A stretch of 64,000 bases of DNA from Scopulibacillus daqui (GCF_016908855.1 NZ_JAFBER010000013.1:17986-81985), one strand, 5' to 3'; counted from the stretch's first letter, positions 35,545 through 45,162 are shown. Notes: generated by a model from the letters alone, not told the origin. A program made the numbers and translations.

Positions 35545-37071
35545 ATGATAGTCAAAAAAAATAATACAAGGTTTGTTGTCATAGGCCTTTTACTGGCTGT
35601 ACTAATGGCGGCTATGGATAACACTATTGTAGCGACGGCGATGGGAAGCATTGTTGCTGATTTGGGCGGATTTGACAAGTTTGTCTGGGTCACTTCTGCA
35701 TACATGGTAGCTGTCATGGCCGGAACGCCAATCTTTGGCAAGCTGTCCGATATGTATGGGCGTAAGCGGTTTTTTGTTTTTGGTTTGTTAGTCTTTGCCA
35801 TCGGTTCTTTTCTATGCGGATCTGCAGAAAGCATGATTCAGCTCAGCATTTACCGGGCAATTCAAGGGATTGGCGGCGGTGCGTTAATGCCAATTTCATT
35901 TACGATTATTTTTGATCTTTTTCCGCCTGAAAAACGCGGAAAAATGACAGGGCTTATTGGAGCAGTATTTGGCATATCGAGTATTTTCGGACCGCTCTTG
36001 GGTTCCTATATTACAGAATATATCAACTGGCACTGGGTATTTTACATCAACCTGCCGATCGGGGTTGTTTCCCTTTGCTTGATTGCTTTCTTCTATAAAG
36101 AATCAATGGAGCATAAAGAACAGAAGATTGATTGGTGGGGTGCGGCTACTCTGGTCGCTGCCATTGTCTGCTTAATGTTTGCACTTGAGTTGGGCGGAAA
36201 CCAATACGCATGGGATTCAGGAGTCATCATCAGTTTATTTGCAGGATTTGCCGTTTTCTTCGCTGCTTTTCTATATATAGAGACAAAAGCGCAAGATCCG
36301 ATCGTTTCTTTTGAAATGTTTAAGAAACGTTTATTTACAACAAGCAACGCGGTCACCTTCTTTTATGGTGCAACATTTATCATCGCAACAGTGTACATTC
36401 CGATTTTCGTTCAAGGGGTATTTGGCGGTACAGCGACAAACTCTGGTTTAATCTTGACGCCAATGATGCTTGGCTCTGTTTTCGGCAGCCAAATCGGCGG
36501 TATTTTAGCATCAAAAACAAGCTATCGTAATATCATGATTTTCTCAGCTGTCTTCTTTGTCGCCGGCGTATTTTTATTAAGTACGCTATCCCCGGATACT
36601 GCTCGTTCTATGGTTACTATCTATATGGTCATTATGGGATTTGGCGTTGGTTTCTCCTTCTCTACATTAAGCATGGCGGCGATTCATAATTTCGATATGA
36701 AACAACGCGGGGCAGCGACATCTTCAAACTCATTTTTCCGTTCTCTTGGTATGACGCTCGGCATCACGATTTTCGGGATTATTCAGCGAAACTTGTTCTC
36801 CGATAAGCTAAAAGATGCGTTTTCCGGAATGAAACAGACGGGGGCGCATGGAAATTTCGGAGATTCAAGTGCACTGTTGTCGCCGGAAGCTCGTGAGAAA
36901 ATCCCAGCTGCTGTTCTTAATAAAATTACAGAGGCTCTATCTTCTTCTATTGCACAAACATTTATGTGGGCACTTATCCCAGCATTACTTGCTGTTGTGT
37001 TCATTCTCTTAATGAGTCCTGAACGGATTCAAAAGAAAGCAGCTAAAAAACAAAAGACCGAAATGAAGTAA
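35545..37071 (+). CDS. DHA2-type multidrug exporter (MFS, MDR family)
   Basis: A 508-residue exporter with about fourteen hydrophobic segments. MAAMDNTIVATAMGSIVADLGG at the N-terminus, FGKLSDMYGRKRFFVFG after segment 2, RAIQGIGGGALMPISF and GAVFGISSIFGPLLGSYI are the DHA2 drug-antiporter motifs. A basic C-terminal tail ends the chain. AAGGAG precedes the ATG by nine bases. Divergent from its putative TetR repressor. Substrate not predictable. Confidence 0.9.
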   Translation: MIVKKNNTRFVVIGLLLAVLMAAMDNTIVATAMGSIVADLGGFDKFVWVTSAYMVAVMAGTPIFGKLSDMYGRKRFFVFGLLVFAIGSFLCGSAESMIQLSIYRAIQGIGGGALMPISFTIIFDLFPPEKRGKMTGLIGAVFGISSIFGPLLGSYITEYINWHWVFYINLPIGVVSLCLIAFFYKESMEHKEQKIDWWGAATLVAAIVCLMFALELGGNQYAWDSGVIISLFAGFAVFFAAFLYIETKAQDPIVSFEMFKKRLFTTSNAVTFFYGATFIIATVYIPIFVQGVFGGTATNSGLILTPMMLGSVFGSQIGGILASKTSYRNIMIFSAVFFVAGVFLLSTLSPDTARSMVTIYMVIMGFGVGFSFSTLSMAAIHNFDMKQRGAATSSNSFFRSLGMTLGITIFGIIQRNLFSDKLKDAFSGMKQTGAHGNFGDSSALLSPEAREKIPAAVLNKITEALSSSIAQTFMWALIPALLAVVFILLMSPERIQKKAAKKQKTEMK

Positions 37072-37220
37072 GTACCAATGTCAACATTTATAGGGCAAGG
37101 AAGTAAAACTATCAAACTAAAGGCCAGGCAGGCATGGTGTACCATGCGTCATAAAGCTAAGTTAAGGGCGGGTTAAGGCGGGGCTGCTTTAATTAAAAAA
37201 ATTAACTGGAGGGAACGGTT

Positions 37221-37946
37221 ATCAATAATACAAAGACTGTACTCATTACCGGCGGCAACAGAGGAATTGGTTTTGAAACGGCTAGGCAATTAGGTGCTAA
37301 AGGATATACGGTTTTGATTGGGGCAAGAGATGAGAAGAAAGGTCAAGAAGCTGCTGCTTTATTGAAAAAGGAAAACATAAATGCTGAAGCTATTGTGTTG
37401 GACGTTACGAATGAAGATACAATTAAGGCCGCAGCGCAACAAATTGATAAGGCATTCGGGTCGCTTAATGTATTAATTAATAATGCAGGTATAAATGTGG
37501 ATAACGGAAAATCTCCAAGCCAATTGGCATTGGATGAATTACAAAAGACATTCGAAACAAATGTTTTCGGCACGTTCGCTGTTACAAAAGCGCTGCTGCC
37601 TTTAATTAAAAAATCATCTTCTGGCAGAATCGTGAACTTATCAAGCAGTTTAGGTTCTTTGACCTTAAACAGTGATCCAGAGTCCGGTTTCTTTAACTAC
37701 ATTGCGCTTGCTTACATGAGTTCGAAAGCAGCGGTTAATGCTTTAACCATTTTGTTTGCCAAAGAACTTAAAGATTTTCCTATTAAAGTTAATTCCGCCG
37801 ATCCCGGCTATACAGCTACTGATTTAACCGGGTACGTGGGTCATCCAGTAGCAGAAGGCGCCTCCATTGTCGTACACCTTGCCACACTTACAGAAGATGG
37901 ACCAACCGGCGGCTTTTTTGACAAAAATGGTATTGTGCCTTGGTAA
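37221..37946 (+). CDS. SDR oxidoreductase with an ATC in place of the start codon
   Basis: A full SDR of about 241 residues: NNTKTVLITGGNRGIGFETA binds NADP, LNVLINNAGIN follows, and the catalytic Ser/Tyr/Lys fall in the SSLGSLTL and IALAYMSSKAAV region. GGAGGG lies eight bases before an ATC at 37221 exactly where family members have ATG; the first ordinary start in frame is the TTG at 37314, which would delete the cofactor motif. So either ATC is used weakly, or the gene is silenced by a point mutation. It resembles carbonyl reductases of the same superfamily. Confidence 0.7.
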   Translation: MNNTKTVLITGGNRGIGFETARQLGAKGYTVLIGARDEKKGQEAAALLKKENINAEAIVLDVTNEDTIKAAAQQIDKAFGSLNVLINNAGINVDNGKSPSQLALDELQKTFETNVFGTFAVTKALLPLIKKSSSGRIVNLSSSLGSLTLNSDPESGFFNYIALAYMSSKAAVNALTILFAKELKDFPIKVNSADPGYTATDLTGYVGHPVAEGASIVVHLATLTEDGPTGGFFDKNGIVPW

Positions 37947-38150
37947 ATCACAGACTAAATTGAGTCATTCATTAGCCGAATACTCGATTTAAATGAAAAA
38001 TTTGGGACATTCGCATTTTTAATAAAAATGCAGCTTCCACCTGCTTATTGTAAACAATTCGATGCCATATTTCAACAGGGCTTAATCCTATTAGGGATCA
38101 TGATTTAAACAAAGGGTTAAGACAATATAAAAAAGAAAGGGGTTATTTCA

Positions 38151-39761
38151 ATGACTGCATCTATAATCTATGAACGCAATGTTCCTATTCCTATGAGGGA
38201 TGGAAATGTGATCTATGCTAATGTGTATCGTCCAGTGAATGATGGTCCACATCCAGTTTTAATGACTTTTGGCCCCTATGGCAAAGATCTCTCCTTAGCG
38301 CAGCGAAATCTCGAGCACTTTAACGAGCTTGGCGGCGGGCCGTTCCTTAATTGGGAAACCCCGAATCCAGAGGATTGGGTGCCCCGCGGCTATGCGGTTG
38401 TGCGTGTAGATTCTCGCGGATCAGGAGCTTCACCTGGAATAATGAGTGTTTTCTCCGAAAGACAGGCTCAAGACTACTATGATGCCATTGAATGGGCTGG
38501 CGTTCAGCCATGGAGTACTGGCAAGGTCGGCCTGTTAGGCATTTCCTATTACGCGATGTCGATGTGGGCGGTAGCCGCTTTACAACCGCCGCACCTGACC
38601 GCCATGATGCCTTGGGAGGGAGCAGCGGATATCTATCGCGATTTTATGCGGCATGGGGGTATCTTTAACGCCGGCTTCCCGCGGTTTTGGTCAAAGAACT
38701 TACAGACCATTCAATATGGGGCAGATGGCTCCGTCAGTGAAGAGGAACGAAAGGAAGCATTCGTCCACCCGGCAGAGTCTGCTCTCGCGCATCCGTTCGA
38801 TGATGAATTCTATCGTCAGTGGCTTCCGGACTTGTCCAAGATTAAAGTGCCTTTCGTCTCAGTTGGAAACTGGGGGAATCTCCTATTGCATCTACGCGGA
38901 AATACAGAAGCCTATATGCGCGCGTCTTCACCTCACAAATGGCTGCGGATTATTGTCGGGGATCATTTGATGCCATTTTACTCTGATGAAGCACAACGGA
39001 TGCAGGAACGGTTCTTCGGCTATTGGCTAAAAGGCGAGGACACAGGATGGATGGAGGAGCCGCCGGTGCGTCTCGCCATTCGCCGAGGCAATAGTGTTTC
39101 TATGCGTGACGAAACAGCCTGGCCTCTGCCGGATACCCAATGGACACGATACTATCTGGATGCAGAAAGCCAAAGTATCTCAACAACAGCCCCTTCCGCT
39201 TCATCCGAGTTCAGCTATCAAGCGCCTGAGGGAGGAGTCAGCTTTAGCACTGAACCATTTAGTGAAGCGACTGAGATTACTGGCCCAGTGTCGCTGCGTC
39301 TATGGGTTTCAGCCTCCTGTGAGGATATGGACCTCTTTGTTCGTATTCGCAACCTTGATCCAGATGGCAATGACGTCTGGGGCATCGGTCCTACCGGTAA
39401 ACCGACCTTTTTGGCACAAGGATGGTTACGTGTTTCGCACCGCAAGCTGGATCCAGAGCGGACGCTCCCATATCGGCCGTTTCATGCTCATGATGAAGAG
39501 CAATTGCTTCAGCCAGGTGAAGTTGTACCTGTAGATGTAGAGATTTGGCCAACCAGTATCGTATTTGAGGCCGGCCACCGCCTTGTACTGGAAATCAGTG
39601 CAAAGGAGGACCCGGCAGCTTCCAGTATTAAGGATGACCCTCTCGATCGGCCATCGTCACGATTTACCGGTCAGAACACCCTGCATACAGGCGGCAGCTA
39701 TGATTCGTTCCTGTTGTTGCCGGTCATTCCGAAACGTCCTTCTGAGAACAAGGGACTTTAA
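38151..39761 (+). CDS. CocE/NonD-family hydrolase (X-Pro dipeptidyl-peptidase-like)
   Basis: A 536-residue serine hydrolase. The alpha/beta-hydrolase part has PMRDGNVIYANVYRP, YAVVRVDSRGSGASPG and the nucleophile Ser in GLLGISYYAMS; the His of the triad is probably in the IIVGDHLMPF block. The C-terminal jelly-roll (VSLRLWVSASCEDMDLFVRI) identifies the S15/CocE family. No signal peptide. Relatives cleave esters or amides, including cocaine and glutaryl-antibiotic side chains. AAAGGGG precedes the ATG. Neighbouring exporters suggest a xenobiotic role, which is inference. Confidence 0.88.
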   Translation: MTASIIYERNVPIPMRDGNVIYANVYRPVNDGPHPVLMTFGPYGKDLSLAQRNLEHFNELGGGPFLNWETPNPEDWVPRGYAVVRVDSRGSGASPGIMSVFSERQAQDYYDAIEWAGVQPWSTGKVGLLGISYYAMSMWAVAALQPPHLTAMMPWEGAADIYRDFMRHGGIFNAGFPRFWSKNLQTIQYGADGSVSEEERKEAFVHPAESALAHPFDDEFYRQWLPDLSKIKVPFVSVGNWGNLLLHLRGNTEAYMRASSPHKWLRIIVGDHLMPFYSDEAQRMQERFFGYWLKGEDTGWMEEPPVRLAIRRGNSVSMRDETAWPLPDTQWTRYYLDAESQSISTTAPSASSEFSYQAPEGGVSFSTEPFSEATEITGPVSLRLWVSASCEDMDLFVRIRNLDPDGNDVWGIGPTGKPTFLAQGWLRVSHRKLDPERTLPYRPFHAHDEEQLLQPGEVVPVDVEIWPTSIVFEAGHRLVLEISAKEDPAASSIKDDPLDRPSSRFTGQNTLHTGGSYDSFLLLPVIPKRPSENKGL

Positions 39762-39787
39762 ATGGAAATCAAAATAAATCTGATAGA

Positions 39788-39811
39788 GATTCCTGGCGAA
39801 TGCCAGGAATC
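39788..39811 (+). terminator. Terminator after the CocE-like hydrolase
   Basis: The perfect stem GATTCCTGGC / GCCAGGAATC with loop GAAT is followed by TTCCATTTTG, 27 bases after the stop. Confidence 0.8.
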
Positions 39812-39853
39812 TTCCATTTTGCAATCTTTTATTAAGAAGAGGAGGAACCTGAA

Positions 39854-41314
39854 ATGGAACAGGTACAAACAAAACAAGATGTTAACAGAATACCGATTGT
39901 CGCTGTACTGATACTTGGGGGATTTGTGGCTCTTTTGAATCAAACGCTGCTAAATACTGCGATACCGAAGATTATGGATGATCTCGAGATTTCGGCGAAT
40001 ACCTCGCAATGGTTGTCCACCGGCTTTATGTTGGTGAATGGCATCATGATTCCGATAAGTGCTTTATTAATTAATAGATTTACAACACGGCAGCTGTTTT
40101 TTACCGCAATGAGCTTCTTTGCACTTGGGACATTGATTGCTGCGTTTGCGCAAAACTTCACATTTTTATTGACAGGCAGGCTTGTTCAGGCCTGCGGTGC
40201 GGGAATTATGATGCCGCTTATGCAAACCGTCATGTTTATGATTTTTCCAAAGGAAAAGCGCGGAGCTGCAATGGGAATGGTCGGTCTTGCAATTGCTTTT
40301 GCCCCGGCCATCGGTCCGACACTTTCCGGCTGGATCGTTGAACATTATTCGTGGCGCTTGTTGTTTTATGTCATTTTGCCGTTTGTGCTGATTGATATCA
40401 TTATTGGTATTTTTGTCTTGAAAAATGTGACGAAGCAAACTTTCCCGAAAATCGATTTCATCTCAATTATACTGTCATCAATTGGTTTTGGCGGATTTTT
40501 GTACGGATTTAGCAGTGCGGGGAATAACGGTTGGGACAGCGCCGAAGTCATTATGTCTTTAATCATAAGCATGGTTGCTCTTGGACTCTTTGTCTGGCGG
40601 CAGTTAGTTGCGGAAAAGCCGATGCTTGATTTTAGGGTCTTTACACACGGAACATTTGCTGTAACGACACTGCTTACAATGATCGTTTCAATGGCCATGT
40701 TAAGTGCAGAACTGTTGCTGCCGCTTTATATGCAAAATATGCGTGACTTCACTGCATTAGAGTCCGGGATGATGCTTTTACCCGGTGCCATTGTGATGGG
40801 CATAACGTCACCGATAGCTGGAAGAGTATTCGATAAAATCGGAGCCAGATGGCTGAGCATCATTGGGCTGACCATTGTCGCTATTACGACATTTTTGTTC
40901 ACAAATCTGGACGCTTCAATGTCTTACACGTATATATTGCTCATCTATGCGGTCCGTATGTTTGGTCTGGCCATAGTTATGATGCCTGTGACAACAGCGG
41001 GATTAAACCAATTGCCGGAACATTTAATTTCACATGGAACGGCGATGAACAATACGATGCGTACGGTGTCAGGTTCAATTGGTACCGCACTGCTTGTCAC
41101 CATTATGACAAATAGTGCACAAAACTATCATCAAGATATGTCAGCATTTAAAGGAATGGCACTTGAAGAAGCGAAACATCAAATGGCGGCAAATGCGATG
41201 ATCCATGGGATTAATGTGGCCTTTATGGTCGCTTCTGGCATAGCCTGCTTAGGATTAGTAGTGTCGTTCTTTATTAAACAAAAAGATGTCTCTGAAAATA
41301 AATCCAACGTATAA
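39854..41314 (+). CDS. DHA2-type multidrug exporter (LmrB/MdtD-like MFS)
   Basis: A 486-residue exporter with about fourteen hydrophobic segments. LNQTLLNTAIPKIMDDLEIS, LVNGIMIPISALLINRF and GRLVQACGAGIMMPLMQTV are typical of the LmrB branch of DHA2 proteins; GLAIAFAPAIGPTLSGW is motif C of antiporters. GAGGAGG precedes the ATG by eight bases. It lies 92 bases after the hydrolase, separated by a terminator. Third DHA2 exporter within 12 kb. Confidence 0.9.
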   Translation: MEQVQTKQDVNRIPIVAVLILGGFVALLNQTLLNTAIPKIMDDLEISANTSQWLSTGFMLVNGIMIPISALLINRFTTRQLFFTAMSFFALGTLIAAFAQNFTFLLTGRLVQACGAGIMMPLMQTVMFMIFPKEKRGAAMGMVGLAIAFAPAIGPTLSGWIVEHYSWRLLFYVILPFVLIDIIIGIFVLKNVTKQTFPKIDFISIILSSIGFGGFLYGFSSAGNNGWDSAEVIMSLIISMVALGLFVWRQLVAEKPMLDFRVFTHGTFAVTTLLTMIVSMAMLSAELLLPLYMQNMRDFTALESGMMLLPGAIVMGITSPIAGRVFDKIGARWLSIIGLTIVAITTFLFTNLDASMSYTYILLIYAVRMFGLAIVMMPVTTAGLNQLPEHLISHGTAMNNTMRTVSGSIGTALLVTIMTNSAQNYHQDMSAFKGMALEEAKHQMAANAMIHGINVAFMVASGIACLGLVVSFFIKQKDVSENKSNV

Positions 41315-41320
41315 CTCATT

Positions 41321-41358
41321 AAAGGCTGGGGTATAGTTAACGTTTTCCCTGGCCTTTA
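41321..41358 (+). terminator. Terminator after the LmrB-like exporter
   Basis: The stem AAAGGC-T-GGGG / CCCTGGCCTTT with an internal mismatch spans 38 bases and is followed by AAATAT. From 41359 to 41773 nothing recognisable follows. Confidence 0.55.
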
Positions 41359-41773
41359 AATATTATAAACAAGAAAAGAGGGTTTCCCGTTAATGATCGT
41401 GTTTATCCTAAGCAAACATAACATAGAAAAGTGTGAATAAATGGATCCTTGGCATGTCCAGAAATGACTTTGTTAGTTTCCTTATCAACGTTATAAAAGT
41501 TTCTATGAAATGGAAGGAGTCAGGTTATCATTGTGGTTTGACACAATTGATCGACCGCTTTTATCTCCATTGATTTGATCAAATCCTTTAAAAAGCCGGG
41601 AATCGAATAAAACAGGGTACCCAAGCAAAGCATTATCAATCGGCTTGCTGATTGTCAACTTTGAGAATCAGCATCGGGGCTTTCTCGTAAATCATTTAAA
41701 TATTGTATATGCAGATGTTTACTCATTATTTATAATTGTATTCAATATGATTAACATTGGAAGGTGAATCAAA

Positions 41774-41860
41774 ATGAAACAAGAATCTCCAATTAAAGGT
41801 ATACTTTACGCGATGATAACCGCTGCTATCATGACATTTTCTAATTACTTAACAGGGTAA
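41774..41860 (+). CDS. Small membrane ORF 1 (28 aa), possibly frameshifted with the next
   Basis: MKQESPIKGILYAMITAAIMT is followed by FSNYLTG and a stop. GGAAGGTG lies seven bases before the ATG, so translation is plausible. One hydrophobic segment. A shift of one base near 41858 would join it to the frame beginning at 41878, giving a two-segment protein of about 67 residues. Not recognised. Confidence 0.4.
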   Translation: MKQESPIKGILYAMITAAIMTFSNYLTG

Positions 41861-41877
41861 AAGATGGCAAGCGTTTA

Positions 41878-41982
41878 ATGATCTTCTTTATCATTGCTCT
41901 TATTGTGATGCTCATCGTTATGTATATTATTTATAGAAAGCAAGGAAAAGCGCAATCAGATGACAGGTGGTATATCCTATGA
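41878..41982 (+). CDS. Small membrane ORF 2 (34 aa)
   Basis: MIFFIIALIVMLIVMYIIY forms one membrane segment, followed by a charged tail KQGKAQSDDRWYIL. It has no good ribosome binding site, so it may be the second half of a broken gene with ORF 1, or be translated by coupling. Its stop overlaps the start of ORF 3 by four bases. Confidence 0.4.
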   Translation: MIFFIIALIVMLIVMYIIYRKQGKAQSDDRWYIL

Positions 41983-42119
41983 AAATAACTGGAAAATTAA
42001 CACAACTATGGTTGAGAGTACCAAGAAAATTAAAATTACTGGTTTTGGATTTCATTGTATTAGCTGGCGTTATTATGATAGTTTACAGTCTTTATGCTGC
42101 TATAACAACAATTCTCTGA
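41979..42119 (+). CDS. Small membrane ORF 3 (46 aa)
   Basis: A basic N-terminus (MKITGKLTQLWLRVPRKLK) precedes one hydrophobic segment (LDFIVLAGVIMIVYSLYAA). AGGTGG is eight bases upstream and the ATG overlaps the previous stop, so it looks translated. Overlapping small membrane ORFs suggest a compact operon; function unknown. Confidence 0.45.
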   Translation: MKITGKLTQLWLRVPRKLKLLVLDFIVLAGVIMIVYSLYAAITTIL

Positions 42120-42145
42120 TATATCATTAAATTCGATTATTTTAA

Positions 42146-42319
42146 ACCCTATTAAATGGATTTTACATCGCTGCATTAATGGCAGCAGTCTTATTTTCAG
42201 GCCTTGGATTTACTCATAGTGATCGTGCGGCAGATTCGGTGTCCTTGTTTTTGCATTCACTATTTTTTGTACCGCTACAATTAGGGTTGCCTAGTCTTGG
42301 AGACTTTTTAAATGAATGA
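42146..42319 (+). pseudogene. Coding-like frame without start, after the small membrane ORFs
   Basis: A stop-free frame reads LLNGFYIAALMAAVLFSGLG and continues to VPLQLGLPSLGDFLNE before a stop. One hydrophobic stretch is clear. There is no initiation codon before an internal ATG at 42178, so it may be a gene that lost its 5' end or continues from ORF 3 by a frameshift. Confidence 0.4.
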
Positions 42320-42360
42320 TATGGCAATTGAGAGAATAATAAATCCAAATGTAAATATGA

Positions 42361-42391
42361 AACCAGTACCGAAAAAAAGAGGTACTGGTTT
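42361..42391 (+). terminator. Terminator after the small-ORF group
   Basis: The stem AACCAGTACC / GGTACTGGTT with a 10-base A-rich loop is followed by TTTCT. It supports real transcription of the preceding small ORFs. Confidence 0.8.
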
Positions 42392-42404
42392 TTCTGCGAA
42401 TTAG

Positions 42405-42560
42405 CATGATGATTATGTTCGCGATGGGACACACCAAGCAAAGCTTATACAGGATACGGTTTCCCATAGTTTTCAACTGCCGGAAACGACTGTGGATATG
42501 ACTGTTTTTGCGAAGGAGAGGCTCCCTCATTATTTATACAGTTTTCATCATGTTATTTAA
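42405..42560 (+). pseudogene. Gene remnant of unknown origin
   Basis: A frame lacking a start reads HDDYVRDGTHQAKLIQDTVS, then FQLPETTVDMTVFAKERL, ending at a stop inside the antisense hydrolase gene. Its composition is coding-like; the protein family is not recognised. Confidence 0.3.
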
Positions 42561-43100
42561 AACGTGATAGACCAATGGGAAGGTAATAAATCCATCGTCT
42601 TCTAGAAAATGGCCGCCCTTTTCAACAGGATGAAATGATGCCTTTAATTGCTTTGCTAAATTTTGACTTAATTGAAAAGGAACAATATCGTCATCCTTTG
42701 CGGCAATAACAGCACGGCCATTAGTTGCAGAAATTATTTTTTTATCATCCACTTTTTTTACTGTAAAAGGGTTTAGTGAAGGTAAGGATGATAATGGTTC
42801 AGAAAAGCCAGAAACTAGAATAAAGCCTCCAAACCTTGGCAAAGGATCTAATTGTTCCAGATAGTTTAATAGTGTGATAGATCCTAAGCTATGTGTGACA
42901 AAATAAGTGTTGTGATCTAATGTTTCTATTCTATTGGCTAAAGTTTTCAACCATTCTTCTTTCTTGGGGTCAGACGAATTTGGCATGTGAAGCACCGAAG
43001 CTTGATGGTCATCTGCTATTAATTTTTCTTTTAACCACCGGAACCAATGATTGGCTGGCGAAGCTCCGTATCCATGGATAATATATACTTGTTTTTCCAT
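42534..43100 (-). CDS. RBBP9/YdeN-family alpha/beta hydrolase
   Basis: A 188-residue serine hydrolase of the RBBP9/YdeN type. VYIIHGYGASPANHWF forms the oxyanion region, the nucleophile Ser is in FVTHSLGSITLLNYL, the Asp is in the AAKDDDIVPF block and the His in KGGHFLEDDGF. Cytosolic, substrate unknown. GAGAGGG lies upstream of the ATG. Single gene on the minus strand. Confidence 0.88.
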   Translation of the reverse strand: MEKQVYIIHGYGASPANHWFRWLKEKLIADDHQASVLHMPNSSDPKKEEWLKTLANRIETLDHNTYFVTHSLGSITLLNYLEQLDPLPRFGGFILVSGFSEPLSSLPSLNPFTVKKVDDKKIISATNGRAVIAAKDDDIVPFQLSQNLAKQLKASFHPVEKGGHFLEDDGFITFPLVYHVLNNMMKTV

Positions 43101-43507
43101 TGCTCATCGCCCTCTCTTTTTAAAGATACAAAAACAGTATATCACTGACCAAAACGAATATGGCATGAGAAAAGCTCAAGAAATCTGCAATTTGCGAATT
43201 GAAGGAAAAACAAGACTTAGATGAATGACTTTAACTACCCCTGTATAACATCCTTTAGACCCGGCAAACCCTTTTTATCCTGTATAGAGGTATGAAAATT
43301 GATTGTATACATATAGGACTCCTTTCTAAATATGGAAAAATACGACTTAAGGTCTATGATAATAGATTGTCAGTTGATTAATAAACATTGTGTGCATTAT
43401 AATTTTATCAAGTGTTATAAATGACCTTTAATAACAATTTTCATTATTTTGTTAACTGATGAACAAATGAAAACAAAGTGTCAATTAATAACAAAAGGAG
43501 TATTTTT

Positions 43508-44095
43508 ATGTCTAAAAAAGAAGATCGCCGTATTCGAAAATCAAAACAAAGTATTGAAAGGGCTATTATTGAACTTATTGATGAAAAAGGATTTGAAGAT
43601 ATTGGCGTTAATGACATTGCTGAAAGGGCGGATATTAGCAGAGGAACATTTTATTTGCATTACCAGGATAAATTTGAACTTTTTGAAAGGTTGGTAGACA
43701 AAATATTAAATGAACTTATTTCGGCTATTGAACTATCTAATGACAAATCAAGAAATGGAACAATGGACAAAGAACGATATATTCGTTATTTTGAACATTT
43801 CCAGAAACATTCTCGCTTCTATAAAGCGATGTTTAGTTATAAAGGAGAGGCTTATTTTTATAATCGTTTTATAGACGTGTTAAAGAAACACTTTTATCAT
43901 GAGATTAAAGAATTAAAAATTAGTGAAGAACAATTAAAAGTGGATAAGGACTTTCTGATTCATTTTACCGTTTATGCCTATTTCGGTGTCGTGAAATATT
44001 GGTTATCAAATGACATGTCAGATTCAGCCGAAAGCATGGGAGAGCAATTAAATACCTTGTTATGCTCCTTTTCAAGGAATATTTATTCTGAATAA
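43508..44095 (+). CDS. TetR-family regulator
   Basis: A 195-residue TetR protein with the HTH at residues 10-53 (AIIELIDEKGFEDIGVNDIA, then DISRGTFYLHYQDKFELF) and a helical C-terminal domain similar to the regulator at 34626. AAAGGAG lies seven bases before the ATG at 43508, which excludes the longer frame. No intact target gene adjoins it: downstream are decayed transporters, upstream a hydrolase on the other strand, so it may be an orphan. Confidence 0.85.
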   Translation: MSKKEDRRIRKSKQSIERAIIELIDEKGFEDIGVNDIAERADISRGTFYLHYQDKFELFERLVDKILNELISAIELSNDKSRNGTMDKERYIRYFEHFQKHSRFYKAMFSYKGEAYFYNRFIDVLKKHFYHEIKELKISEEQLKVDKDFLIHFTVYAYFGVVKYWLSNDMSDSAESMGEQLNTLLCSFSRNIYSE

Positions 44096-44154
44096 CAATT
44101 AACTGTTGTATTCTATAAAAAATGATAGATATTGAATGATAATGAGTGAAAAAT

Positions 44155-44184
44155 GGCCTCTGAGGCGGGCGGGTCATCAGAGGC
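44155..44184. terminator. Bidirectional terminator
   Basis: The arms GGCCTCTGA and TCAGAGGCC lie between the TetR gene and the convergent symporter fragment. A near copy is found at 29660-29690 next to a similar symporter tail. Confidence 0.65.
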
Positions 44185-44224
44185 CATTTCGATAGATTTA
44201 TTCAAATCGTTTCCTGTCTTCATC

Positions 44225-44572
44225 TTACTTCTTCCGTTCCAATTCCGAAATCATTGTTTGATATTTCTTCTCAGACAGTGGGTAGAAACATATGATGATA
44301 ATTGAGATCAAAATAAAAATCCCTGGAATCAAAGCATTCATGTTGCGTATGGCATGAAGTGATGAGAGGCTCTGATGGGCACCAGCAACGTAGCCGGCCC
44401 ACCCTAAGTAAAATGCCGAAAACGAACCGGCAATAGCTGCGCCTAATTTATTAATAAAGCTCATACTGGAAACAACTGCGCCGTCCGCCCGAACGCCGGT
44501 TTTCCATTCAGCGTAGTCGACGCAATCGGCCAGCATCCCCAAGCCAGTGTATTTAAAGGGGTCCAACTCCAT
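44225..44572 (-). pseudogene. GPH-family sugar symporter, C-terminal fragment
   Basis: The 115 codons encode the last two or three membrane segments of a glycoside-pentoside-hexuronide symporter: [22 protein letters not shown] is the conserved GPH block, followed by [21 protein letters not shown] and a basic C-terminus. Intact members have about 450 residues, so the first three quarters are missing. It abuts another decayed transporter at 44579. Confidence 0.8.
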
Positions 44573-44578
44573 ATATCC

Positions 44579-45162
44579 TCATCTGCCTTTTTCGTCCTTT
44601 AAAGCTTTATAAGTACTATTTACTTTTTTGGATCTACTTCTTTTTGTTAGATAGAAACTTAGAGTAATCAGCAAGGAAATATAGGAAATATTGATGAACA
44701 AATAAACAATAAACTTAAGGAGGCATCAGCAACAGAGCTAAAAATAAATGAACCTAATCCAACTCCTAGATAAGACATTAAACCCAATATTGAAAAAGCA
44801 TTTGATTTTAACCTTTCATCCTTAACTAGAGCAATTCTTATATAAAATAAATTTGTAAGGGCGCCATAACAAAAGCCAAAAACGATTGCAATTGGGATAA
44901 ACTCAAAGTAACTTTCGGATACGGATATAACAAACGTACTAATACTAAGTAAGAGAGTAAATGAAATTGATTCAGATCCAGAAAGGTTAATCCCCTTGTT
45001 TCTATAAGAAGCTCTCAATATACTTTTATATAAGCAGATGCTATCTTTGATATTGTTGAAGACCATGCGGACGACATTGAAATCATTGCCATAGTTACTG
45101 TTACAAATATTGATCTTTAACAACCCTTTATTTAAAGAAAGATTAATGAGTTGCTTTTGCAA
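44579..45162 (-). pseudogene. MFS transporter fragment with frameshift
   Basis: The minus strand from 45162 reads an MFS-like C-terminal half: ISVSESYFEFIPIAIVFGF and LGLMSYLGVGLGSFIFSSVA. It shifts frame near 44690 and continues as ISYISLLITLSFYLTKRS to a stop at 44579. There is no convincing start and the front half is absent. Two truncated transporters are thus joined end to end at about 44575. Confidence 0.7.

Noticed and set aside
39094..39534. Long alternative plus-strand frame inside the CocE-like gene
   Set aside because: Fully contained in a gene with clear motifs; a consequence of its higher G+C composition.
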